Shown here one piece after another: positions 9,564 to 20,037 of a stretch of 64,000 nucleotides of DNA. The position numbers and the translations under genes were made by a program. Source of the DNA: Cylindrotheca closterium (lineage: Eukaryota; Bacillariophyta; Bacillariophyceae; Bacillariales; Bacillariaceae); assembly GCA_933822405.4 (NCBI GenBank), contig CAKOGP040002313.1:710916-774915 (forward strand). The letters run 5' to 3'. Below the pieces are notes generated by a model. That model searched no databases. It had not been told where the DNA came from and saw only the letters and a list, made by a program, of their open reading frames with translations. The stretch's first letter is position 1; the number at the start of each line of letters is the position of its first letter.

Positions 9564-11108
9564 ATGGCTCACACCCTCAGTCGTCGACAAGCGTTGCCCT
9601 TCATATCAACTTCTTGGCGCTACTCTTTTTCTACTTCAGCCAAACAATTACAAAGTAAAGTTGTGTCTTCTGCAGAGGAAGCACTAAGTGGTCTAGATTT
9701 GAAAGGTGCTGTCTGTCTCGTAGGCGGCTTTGGATTGGGAGGAAGCCCTGAGACTCTTCTTCGTGCACTGAGTCACCATCCTTCGGCCAGCAGCCTGACG
9801 GTTGCGGCGTTGACGGGAGGGACAGATGGCGCAGGCGTGGGTCTCTTACTGGAAGCTGGCATTGTCAAGAGATTGATAAGTAGCTATGTGGGAGAGAATA
9901 GCCACCTCGAAGATTCCTTCTTCGGCGGTCGCCTCGAAGTGGAGTTGACGCCACAGGGAACTCTAGCAGCTCGCATGAAAGCAGCCGGGTCTGGCTTCCC
10001 TGCATTTTATACTCCAACAGGGGCTGGAACAGTATATGCAACTGGTGGAATACCTATAAAATTTAAGGAGGATGGGTCGCACGAAGTCGAAATCGAATCT
10101 CAACCACGGCCGACGCAAGAGTTTGATGGACACGAATATGTTTTGGAATATGCACTCAAGGGGGAACTATCCTTGGTTAAAGCGGCGGTGGCAGATACAC
10201 GGGGAAACCTGATCTTTCGAGGCACGGCTCAAAATGCCAATCCAGATGCTGCCATAGCAGGGAAAATGACAATCGTCGAAGCTGAACAAATAGTTCCCGC
10301 CGGCGAACTCAACCCCAACGACATTCATCTTCCCGGAGTCTACGTAGACAAAGTTATCCAGGCTGGCTCTGAGGAAAAGCTCATTGAGCGGCTACGAATA
10401 CAGAGCAACGATACTTCTGTTGGTTTCGTCAAGGATTACCGAGCACGGATAATGCGTCGGGCTGCCAAGGAGTTCCGCAATGGCATGTACGTGAACCTAG
10501 GGATTGGCATGCCGACAATGTCGTCGAACTATATTCCAGAAGGTATCAATATTGAACTGCATGCTGAAAACGGACTACTGGGCGTTGGTCCATATCCGGA
10601 ATCAAAAGAAAATGCAGATGCTGACTACATTAATGCCGGTAAAGAAACAATCACTGCGCTGCCAGGGGCTAGTTGCTTTTCGTCATCTGAATCATTCAAC
10701 ATGATTCGAGGAGGCCATATCGATTTGACTATTTTGGGCGGTCTTCAGTGTAGTCAGGATGGAGATTTGGCCAGTTGGATTGTGCCTGGGAAACTGCTGA
10801 AGGGGATGGGCGGGGCAATGGATTTGGTTGGGGCGCCCGGTTCTCGTGTAGTTGTAACCATGGACCACACTGCGAAGGATGGCAGCCCGAAAATCTTAAC
10901 GGAATGTTCATTGCCACTCACGGGGCACAGAGTGGTAGATCGGATCATTACCGATTTAGGAGTCTTCGATGTTAACCTTGATGGTAAGGATGGACTAACG
11001 CTTGTAGAAATATCTCCTGGTGTCACAGTTGAACAAATACGGAATTCTACAGGGTGCGATTTTGCAGTTGTTCCAGACCCCATCCCGCTGATGGACAGCG
11101 AAGAATAG
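9564..11108 (+). CDS. SCOT: Succinyl-CoA:3-ketoacid CoA-transferase, mitochondrial
   Basis: Transfers CoA from succinyl-CoA to acetoacetate in ketone-body and acetoacetate use. An intronless 514-residue frame from ATG 9564, the usual length for the fused alpha-beta enzyme. Residues 1-30 form a mitochondrial presequence rich in Arg, Ser and aromatic residues (SRRQALPF...[10 protein letters not shown]). The A half carries the VGGFGLGG glycine loop and the [10 protein letters not shown] substrate segment. The B half carries NLGIGMPT and [11 protein letters not shown], where the Glu forms the covalent CoA thioester. The stop codon is 48 bp from the stop codon of the convergent ether-lipid megaenzyme. 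Confidence 0.96.
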   Translation: MAHTLSRRQALPFISTSWRYSFSTSAKQLQSKVVSSAEEALSGLDLKGAVCLVGGFGLGGSPETLLRALSHHPSASSLTVAALTGGTDGAGVGLLLEAGIVKRLISSYVGENSHLEDSFFGGRLEVELTPQGTLAARMKAAGSGFPAFYTPTGAGTVYATGGIPIKFKEDGSHEVEIESQPRPTQEFDGHEYVLEYALKGELSLVKAAVADTRGNLIFRGTAQNANPDAAIAGKMTIVEAEQIVPAGELNPNDIHLPGVYVDKVIQAGSEEKLIERLRIQSNDTSVGFVKDYRARIMRRAAKEFRNGMYVNLGIGMPTMSSNYIPEGINIELHAENGLLGVGPYPESKENADADYINAGKETITALPGASCFSSSESFNMIRGGHIDLTILGGLQCSQDGDLASWIVPGKLLKGMGGAMDLVGAPGSRVVVTMDHTAKDGSPKILTECSLPLTGHRVVDRIITDLGVFDVNLDGKDGLTLVEISPGVTVEQIRNSTGCDFAVVPDPIPLMDSEE

Positions 11109-11156
11109 AATGAACAGAGGAATCATATGAGTGTCTACAATCCCTTTATCACGGCG

Positions 11157-14100
11157 CTAAGCATATGCGAATGGTCCGTTCCTTGCGCCAAAAATGTTAT
11201 CACTGTCGATCGCTTTCTTTATCGCGCCGATTGTAGCTGATAGGGTTGGTGCAGTGACTTCCTTAAGATGTTCTGCCCGAAGCTTTCCGATACCATGGTG
11301 GTGACTCAGTGACCCGCCATGCTTGAGGATTTCGTCTCGTGCCGCCTTCTCCAACTCAGAAAACACCTCACTCGCATTGTTTACACCTTCAAAACTGAAA
11401 CAAAGGTAAAAGTACACACATACACCCTCGTGATACAGCTGCGTCACACGACTGCCAACAAATGGCAAGCCTGGTAAAAGACGTAATTGATGTTCTTGTA
11501 GAATCCGATTCTTTGTTTCACGAATTAATGTGCCAACCCTTGACCATGGAACGAAAGTTTCAAACGATTCAGCCAGCAAATGATAGGTCATCGCAAAGTC
11601 TCGTAAATATGCTATCATAAAAGTGAGATCGTAACCAGCCTTTCCAATCTCGGATCCCAACGTCATCCCATCGTGAGCTGCTGATACTTCTCGCATCATT
11701 TTCTTTTGAAGATTCACTTCGGAGGCAGTACCTTCATAGCTAATAGTTGCGCAGACAACCGAGGAAAAATCATATCCTTTGTGCATCGATGATGCAAGCT
11801 GGATAATCACTTTTTGCAGGCGGGCTTTTATCGATCCGTCAGCTGGTCGTAGTGCCTGTCCTAATCTGAAATGAGCGTTATCCAGGAGTCGGACACTTAC
11901 AGGCTTGTGAGCTCCGAGTCTTTCAACAGCACGCATGAAATGTAGACCTTCTTCAAAGTTTCTTAGGATGACACTGTCATGTTCGCGGACTTCTGGGAGC
12001 GGCCATATTCTGATCACTGCACTGACGATGATTCCCAGGCATCCTTCGGAGCCAATCATGAGCGAACAAAGGTCGAAGCCTTCGGCTACCCGGCCATGTG
12101 CAGTCTTACCAGATTCATCTCCATTCCACAGCTTACCGTTGATTCCAACGACGCGAACAGATTTGACGATATCCTCAATGTTGCCATAGCGATTCCTTTT
12201 CATTCCACTGGCCTTCGTCGCAATCCAACCGCCCAACGTACTGAACTCGAAGCTGTCTGGTTCGTGACCCATCGTCCATCCTCTGCGACTAAGTTCTTCT
12301 CCAAGCTCCCTCCCTGTGATTCCAGCCTCCACATTCGCAATACCATCCTCTTCGTTCACCCAAAGGATCTTCTGCATTTTCTTCATGTCCACTGAAATTA
12401 TTGGCCGTGACTCAACATCGGTTGTCGGGCACCTCGTAGCACTAGAAACGTTTGTTCCTCCACCAAACGGAATGAGGCAGTATCCCAGACGTCTTGAGAT
12501 TGCAACGAGCCTGTCAACATCGATTTCGCTTTGGGGCCAAATCACCGCATCAGGAATTCGAAACGACCCTCCCGTTCGGATCAAGTAGATATCTTCTTGT
12601 GAATGACCTGATCCATGTCGAACCCGTTCTATCGTCGCAAAAGAAATGTAGCTGAATTCCTCAGCAAGGTTCTGCTTTTGCGCCACGGTGAATTTGCTGT
12701 CATACGGCGTTTGCCAAACGATAGAATTTGAACTAAATTCGTTGAGAGTTGCCATCCGTATCCGCATTTCTGATTCCATAAAAGGCAATATATTTGGCAA
12801 TTGCTTTCCACAGAGACCATACCTCTTTCCTTTCATAGAAACGTAGCTTTGTCTATCCCCGTCACTTTTCAACACAAAGCCGCTGTCGTGGAAGCCCCAA
12901 AAGCCCAGATTTTCCATACTGTCACTCAAGCAGTAAGATTGCAATGACTCGGGGAGCGGGGAAGTCTTACGTTCGCCTCGGGTGAAAGCTATCTGCCTCA
13001 TGGATATCGACGCCCAAACAAACAGTAGAGGTAACTTTTCATCGTTCAATGATGTTGCGATCTGCAAGATGTAATTTTCGTTGGGGTGTTGATATCCACG
13101 CCGATCTATCTCTAGAATCGTTTTATCGACAAGTTTATCACTCGCAATAAAGTATTTCCGAAAGATGTCATAAACCGGTCGAACCTTTTGTGACATCTGG
13201 CTCGGTCTATCGTTTTCTGATACGATATAATTTAGCCACACAGCCCACATTTTGTGCTCATCAATGAAAAGAGGAGCCAAGAGGTGGCTGCATTGCAAAA
13301 CAACAGAACATAGAGTCGATTCGTCACTGGGTAGGTGTGGGGTGTTGCATTGGAAGCGTTCATCGTCTACTACGGGCCAGAAAGTGCAACCAAGTTGTTC
13401 CAACGCCTCGCGGGCTTTCGACTTGTCAACCATACAAATGCTTGCAGTTGCACTCACATGGTAGTCGGAAATATGAATTTGTGATTGCTGTGCGAGTTGT
13501 ACTTGCGTCACAAGTGTTCTATAGTCTGCTGGTTGTTGGCATTTCATAGGAATCGGGATTCCTGCAGCAATATGAACTTTTCCAACAGACACATTTCCCT
13601 TCAACACATCCTTGGAAGAGAGAAGTATATTGTGAGTACAGGGCAAACCACATATAGCAATGGATCTTTAGGAATCTTCCGTTTACCTGAAGCCAAAGAA
13701 ATAACCCAGAAAGACTCAACGGTTGGCGAGGAGAACCTACTGCCTCATCCGATAGCCGGTTTTGCTCAGGAATCGCCTCGTAGTTCACTGTGATCGGAAT
13801 GATAGTGTGGCTGTTGCCAGACTCGGCGAGACTCTTCAAAACACCTGTTTTCCCTTGGATGAAACGGCGATCTCGGCTTCGCTTGCCTTCAAGAAATATC
13901 TCAATGCAACTGCCTGGTACCGATGAGTTCTGCTTCTTCAGAGTAGCCAGTTTAGTCGAAAGACCATCTTCTGGGCTTCCGTTTCCGCGCTGAATAAAGA
14001 CAGCCCTCAAGTAGTAAGCAAGAATACCAATAAGGGGCAGCTGTTCAAACTCTGATGCAGCAATAATGAATGGAATATCCAGTCGCAGCTCTGGTATCGA

Positions 14101-17100
14101 AAAGAAAAGATAACTCAGCAGTAAGAAGTCAAAAAAGGAACGATGAGTTGGCGCCAAGATGATACAAGTGCCGTCTTCCTCAGCTGCACGAATGACTCCG
14201 CTGATTCGACGGAAGGACAACAAATCGACAGTTACCGCGTCAGAAACATGTCGAAGGATCTTTCTGAAGAGCATCCCTGTCAACCTCGTCAAATAGCTCC
14301 CTCGGGGTTGAGAGATAGCCCACAGAGAGTCCGAAAGCTTTGGCTGCAGTCGCCTTCCTCCGATAGGATAGCATTTGATGCTGCCAGTCGATAATCGCCT
14401 ATTCTGCGTTCTTTTCTTTTCAGATTTTTTTGTCCTTCTCGTCCGCAATGACAACAAGAAGCGATGTGCTGCAACACCACAACTGAACGCATACCGCTTC
14501 GCATCAAAATCATCTCCGGCAACAAGATCTGTCTGAAAGTGGAATGGTTCCTTCACGAACGGAAAGAAAAGCAACGGCAGCTCCAAGAACGGCGAGATCT
14601 TCCCTAGCCCTCCATCAGCGCAGTTCAACCAATTCAAAATAGAAACTAGTAATCGAATCGGTTGTTGGATGAAGCAGCCATGCAGTCGGTGATACAAGGA
14701 GGAGCTGGGTGGTTTAGATGGCATGACCTTCGCGGCAATGAACAAAGCAAACTGAGCGAGAGCTCGGCTGACCGAACCGGTGATAACCGCGAGATGACAC
14801 TGTGCGACGCCAAAATCAAGCCAAGTGAACATTGTATCTCCTCTTGCACCACCTTGCATTGTTGCTGTCTTTATTTGCTGCCATGTTGCACTTGCCGAAG
14901 GTATGGACGATGTAGCGTCCGAAAAATCCGAGCACACCTCATTGATGTTGTCCACTTCTTGGAAACTACCACCGGTGCTGCTAGACGGATTCGATGTCGT
15001 GGAATTTTCATCGCCAAGTAGTTGGGGCGTCAAATACGCCTGAGACAAGATGAAACGACAAAGCACGTCCACTGGAATGTAGGGGACGCTGTGATTTGGC
15101 AAATGCCAAATATTCCAAGGCACGCTTAGGTATAGCATACTAGCAGCAACAAGCGTTGATGGCTTCCCTCCTGCCCATCCCTCAAACGGTGAAGTGACTG
15201 CTGGTCCAACGATGCTTGGTCGAATGATGAGAGTATTCAAATTGTTTCTCTCTAGGAGCAGGTGTTCACAAACACATTTACTGAAAGCATAAGTATTTGG
15301 AAACCCGAGCTCTGTCATAGCCTTGGTGGCATAAAATTGAGACCCAAGCATAGATCTGTAGATCTCCCTTGCATCATACGGATCGAGTGGGAATAAATCC
15401 TCCTTCAGTGGAGAAGAAATCGAACCTTTTTTGTTGCCATGTATGAATGCTGTGCTGATGTGGACAAATTGAACGTCCCCTCGCTTGAGTTTGGAAGCCA
15501 TTGAGTGCATAGTCAGAGTAGAAGAGATAATGGACTTCGCTGCGTCCGGCAGTTCCTGTGTGAAGCTGACTGCCGCAGCAGCGTGGAAGACATGGGAGAT
15601 TGCATCATCTTGCACTATTCGAGAAAGATCAGTTTTCGAGAGTCCAATCGATGGCTGTGTTACATCTCCTTCGACGACTTCTACGAGCCGGTCTTTCTCG
15701 TCGTCGGATACGAAGTTGAACATGGGCTTGGCAAGTAAAGAAGCAATCCTTTCTTTTGCAGAGACGCTTCCTCTACTGCGGCAAACCAAGATGACACCAC
15801 CTGTCATTGACAACTGTTTTCGATGAAACAAGAGGTCTCGCAAAAGAAGCGACCCCACAAAGCCAGTGGCACCAGTGAGCAATGCTTTGCGTTCTTCGCC
15901 TCGGTTGTGAGAAACATTTGGCAGTCGCAGGACTTCGTTTTTCGCCAGCATGCCTTCACCCTGATGCTTTTCTGTCTCAGTTTGAAGTAACTCATCACAT
16001 GTTGCAGCCTCAATCATATCGAAATGCTGGAACCAGCTCTCGTGGTGAAGATACAGCTTTGCTATCCGACTCCTCAGCAAATGAAAGAACAACGTCATGA
16101 TGCCAAAGCAGCCAGATATGCATAAAAATACAAGTGTTCCAAATGATTGTAGGAAGTGAACTGTTTTCCATCCAAGATATTTCCAAGAGACAGACAAAAT
16201 TACTGCTAAGCATGTCATTGCCCAATTAATCGTCAACGTTGAAGACAACCTTGGGCTCGTCCGCTGAAGAGACGGATCTTTGGCTCCCGCCAAAAGACAT
16301 TGTAGCGAAGCCACAAGCCTTTTGGTACAATGGACCGGTATGAGCTGACTCGAAATTGGTAGATATAGCACCTGGTCCATCAATCGTGCTGCTCGAGGAC
16401 ACAAATGGTTGTCGCCGTGAAACTTTGAAACATGGCACAGTTGCGACGCCCAACTAACCACGTCGAAACCCCGACTTCGAAGCTCTGAACTGACATATTC
16501 TCGATTGTCATAGAATACAGGGAATGCCCAGTACGTATGTAGAAACGTGGGAGGATTGGGTAGCATGATTTGCTGGCAGTCTTTGCGCAGCTCGGTGTCA
16601 AGCATAGTGCACCTAGCCAATCTCTCGGCAACTAAGGGAGCTATCCCCGTCGATTGTTTGAAGCGTCTTAAGAGCAGTGCCAATAGCGCGGGTGAAGGTT
16701 GTTTCCGTATCTGCTGCCGCATGATTGCTTCTCGGACTCTGTCACCATTTAATGAAATTGATGTGTTGGAGACCGGGAATCCGCGAATCGCCCGTGTCAC
16801 GAAGTTGTTGTAGTCTATCCCGAAAAAGGAACAGCAGGAAACGAGAAACCCAAAGAGATGGGGTGATATTGCTACGGCATTTAGAGCAAGAGAAAGCACA
16901 ACTCGTTTGAAGTATTCAATCGTACTTTGCCGCCGGCAGAGCGAATGTTGGAGTCGCTGAATCTGTTGTGCAACACCTTTCTTGCGAATGATTGCAATGC
17001 CACCTCCCAGTGCAGTTGCCGTCTTGATCATCCCAAACGAAAAAAAGCGAACATCCGCGTCTTTACTTCCCAGGTAGCATCTTTCTCCGAATCCAGTGAA

Positions 17101-18102
17101 GCACTCTGCACAATCCTCCCAAAGTTCCACGTTGTGCTTGGCTGCAAGAATACGCAACTTCTCGATCTGATCGAGAGATGTCGAAATCATTCCAAAGGGA
17201 TGGACAATCATGATTGCCACAGTCTTCTCTGTTACTGCTTGTTCAATACCCTCGCCGTTCCACCAGGTGGATTCACCAATGTCCACTGGAACAAGCTTCA
17301 AATTATGCCATTTTGCAACATGTATCATTCCGGGAACAGTTATTGGGGGAAATACTACCACCTCGGCATTTGGTGGGTACTGCTTGGAACTTAAATATAA
17401 ATCAAACAGGGATCTGACCGAGAAACCAACTGCCACTTCGTATCCTGTTGAGTTTTTCCATATATCTTGAATCTCTTTGACCATTACACTACACCTTCCC
17501 TGAAGTCCTCTCCACCTCAAGCAGTGATAAAGTGCAAAGAAGAGATCCAAAAATGAAACATCCAACTTCCCCCGAGGTATCATCGCACGAATTCCGATCA
17601 GCCGTAGCGAAGAGGAAAATATTGAAACAAGGAGGTCGAGAGTAGTAGACAGAAGGTTCTTGGGTGTGTAGGATTGCGAGTCCATCTTAGTTCTGTCCAT
17701 GCCCGGTATCCGTGACGCATCTTCACTTTTCAGCGACGATGAATAATTATCCTCTGCAGTTTCCGACGAAGATCCAATTTCGGACATGTCCTGCTGTTTA
17801 CGGAAATCATCCAGTAGAGCTGTGCACCTAGCACCAAGATCGTCGTTCCGGGACGCCAGCAGTCGAACATACTTTTCCATCGCTTCCTTTTTTGTGTATG
17901 ACTGACAGGCTTCCCATGCTTGGTATTTTGTTCGAGCTTTTAGCTGGTAGACGGGAGGAAGTGCATCTCCTGGGCATGGACCCGTTGTGGCATGTTTATA
18001 GAGACCATATAAACTTAGTTTTTCGTCCGTAGACGTCGTTTCGCCATTGGATGGGTCACTATTACGAACCAATGCCGAAACAGTTAGGAAAATTTCTTCC
18101 AT
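11157..18102 (-). CDS. Ether-lipid megaenzyme: ACBP-PLP domain-FAR-GNPAT-AGPS fusion
   Basis: Two exons (18102-13687 and 13610-11157) joined in phase across a 76-bp GT-AG intron give about 2289 residues. Domains in order: an acyl-CoA-binding domain (~25-90, LYGLYKHAT...KYQAWE); a DegT/DnrJ-type PLP aminotransferase-like domain (~170-620, WEDCAECF, SFGMIKTATALGGG with a candidate Schiff-base Lys); two hydrophobic segments (~640-700); a fatty acyl-CoA reductase (~735-1200, TGATGFVG and YAFSK); a DHAP acyltransferase like GNPAT (~1240-1690, HRSFFD, EGKRSR, IIPITVNYE); and an alkyl-DHAP synthase like AGPS (~1695-2289, GKRYGLCG, FGGGTNVSSAT, GHEPDSFEFSTLGGW, HHHGIGK). FAR, GNPAT and AGPS together turn acyl-CoA and DHAP into alkyl-DHAP, the ether-lipid precursor. 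The C-terminus (GPFAYA) is not a PTS1 signal. The splice falls inside the GNPAT domain, so separate genes are unlikely. Confidence 0.9.
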
Positions 18103-18238
18103 TGAGATTGACTGATTTCCACTTTCTGACGAGATGCGAGTTGTTAGTGTCGTGATGTAGTGCTACGTTGGGAGTTGTTTTTATGCCGCATTCTGTTGCT
18201 CTCAGTTTCCAGTTTTTGGGTTTGTTTGATCAATCCGA

Positions 18239-19948
18239 ATGAATTTTTCAAAAGGAACACAACCTACCGCCAACCATCAACCATCACCCACCCATCAACG
18301 GCCAGCCATCAGCCTCATGAAGATGCTTAATCAGGCTACACCAGTAGGCAAGACTGCTTTCGATTCAGTACAAGCCAAACAATCAGCAATCTTAGCAGGC
18401 TACGATGTCACAGCAGGAGGAAAGTACAAAGAATTTCTTTCGAAAGTAACATTTGATTGGAAGATGAAGAGACAAACACCTTTGGTGAATGCTGGGTATG
18501 CAGCTCGCGTCCAAGCGATCTCCCAGTCAATCAGCTCTTATGTGGAGTTTCATAAATTCAGGCAGTCAGACTCTATTCAACTAGTGTTGCTCGGCTGTGG
18601 AGCAGATGTTGTCGGGTTGTGGTCTCATTCACTTGACCCACAAAGAGTAGTAGTGTTGGAAGTTGACACGCCTGAAATCTGCTTATCAAAGAGCGAAATC
18701 TTGACGCGACAAGAGCTAGTGACCGGAAAGCGAGAGGATTCTGGTAAATTAGTTGGTACCATCCAATCGAGTAGCGATCGCAACAATTATTTCCTCTGCC
18801 CGGTCGATCTTAGAGATATTGTCAGACTGGAAGCTGTTGTTGAAGAACACTTGGACGTGAAAGTTCCGACCTTTGTCATTACTGAGCTGGTTCTCTCTTA
18901 CCTCAGCCCTCGAGAAACGGATTCGTTGCTGCGCTGGTGTTCATCAAATTTGTGCTCAGCACCAAACAGTTGTTTTGTCGCACTCGAACCAATGGGATGT
19001 GCCCAAGGTTTGAATGTGTTGGGGCCAACGGAAGGGTACAGGAGGCAATATACCGATTTATTCGGGGGGAAGATGGAACGAGGGCTTTCGTCGAAAGAGG
19101 ACAAAATCGGAGGACCCTCCTATTTTCCGTTGGGGACTTCGTGCAGCGATATAAGAACAAGGTTCCAGACACTTGGCTACCAAGCCTTTGTTGCAGACTT
19201 GGGAACGATAGCCACATATGCCACACCACCAGGACAGTTCAATGCTCCTGAAATTTTTGACGAGCATGCCGCTCTGGCACTTTACCTCAAGTCCTATGTT
19301 GTTGCAATCGGATTCTCACCGCAATCAGAAGGATTTATGCAAAGGCTTGTTTGTCCCTGGCAATTTGAAACCGAGATTCCACCCCACATTTCTGATTCTG
19401 TTGGCATCGCTGTCATTGAACGTGGCCACGAAGAAAGCGTGAGAAATCTAGTGCTACAAGTCTACGAGGAAAATTTTGAAGAATATCCAGTAGTTAAGAA
19501 AATGGTCTCGCGCATGATGAACACGGATCTAGCTAAATCCGAAGGAGAAGAGGGTGAAGCAACCATTGCCTCTCGGTATGCCGATCGAGGTGGAATATTT
19601 CTAGTTGCAGTTCAGTATAATGGTGCCAATAGCGAGCGACACGTTGTCGGTTGTGTTGGAGTTCGCCGTTGGGGGCAAAACTCAAAGTCGGCAACATTGG
19701 AAGTAGTTAGACTGGCGGTGAAGGCGTCGTGTCGTGGAAAAGGGATCGGACGACGACTGCTCCAAATGGTGGAAAAATTCGCGATAGAGAACTATGAACC
19801 ACCGATAACGTTGATTGCACAAACAATTTCCATTCTGGACGAAGCAAAGCGCTTGTATGATGCAATGGGCTATGAATTGGAAAAGGAGTCGGAATTAGGA
19901 GGAAACTTGAGCATGTTGACGTACAATAAAATGCTACGGTCAACGTGA
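18239..19948 (+). CDS. Leucine carboxyl methyltransferase-like domain fused to GNAT acetyltransferase
   Basis: An intronless frame of 569 residues from ATG 18239. Residues ~45-370 match the PPM/LCMT methyltransferase family: KRQTPLVNAGYAAR, the SAM-binding LVLLGCGADVVGLW, the acidic VLEVDTPE, and ITELVLSYLSPRETD. Members methylate the C-terminal Leu of PP2A, or tRNA wybutosine in TYW4. Residues ~390-565 form a GNAT domain, with VVRLAVKASCRGKGIGRRLLQ as the acetyl-CoA-binding motif A and an acceptor end at YDAMGYELEKESE. The promoter region is shared with the megaenzyme (136 bp between start codons). LCMT-GNAT is not a combination I know, so the joint substrate is unknown. Confidence 0.85.
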   Translation: MNFSKGTQPTANHQPSPTHQRPAISLMKMLNQATPVGKTAFDSVQAKQSAILAGYDVTAGGKYKEFLSKVTFDWKMKRQTPLVNAGYAARVQAISQSISSYVEFHKFRQSDSIQLVLLGCGADVVGLWSHSLDPQRVVVLEVDTPEICLSKSEILTRQELVTGKREDSGKLVGTIQSSSDRNNYFLCPVDLRDIVRLEAVVEEHLDVKVPTFVITELVLSYLSPRETDSLLRWCSSNLCSAPNSCFVALEPMGCAQGLNVLGPTEGYRRQYTDLFGGKMERGLSSKEDKIGGPSYFPLGTSCSDIRTRFQTLGYQAFVADLGTIATYATPPGQFNAPEIFDEHAALALYLKSYVVAIGFSPQSEGFMQRLVCPWQFETEIPPHISDSVGIAVIERGHEESVRNLVLQVYEENFEEYPVVKKMVSRMMNTDLAKSEGEEGEATIASRYADRGGIFLVAVQYNGANSERHVVGCVGVRRWGQNSKSATLEVVRLAVKASCRGKGIGRRLLQMVEKFAIENYEPPITLIAQTISILDEAKRLYDAMGYELEKESELGGNLSMLTYNKMLRST

Positions 19949-20037
19949 TTGAGTGCCTAGTACCACTATTCCGAACACATTACAACAATAGAATGTACTT
20001 TATGCCAGGATACGATTTGCTTCACTTGTTTAACAAT

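Noticed and set aside
13519..13646. Overlap of two long minus-strand frames as evidence for two genes
   Set aside because: The overlap is the retained 76-bp intron read in both frames. Consensus splice sites join the GNPAT domain without loss.
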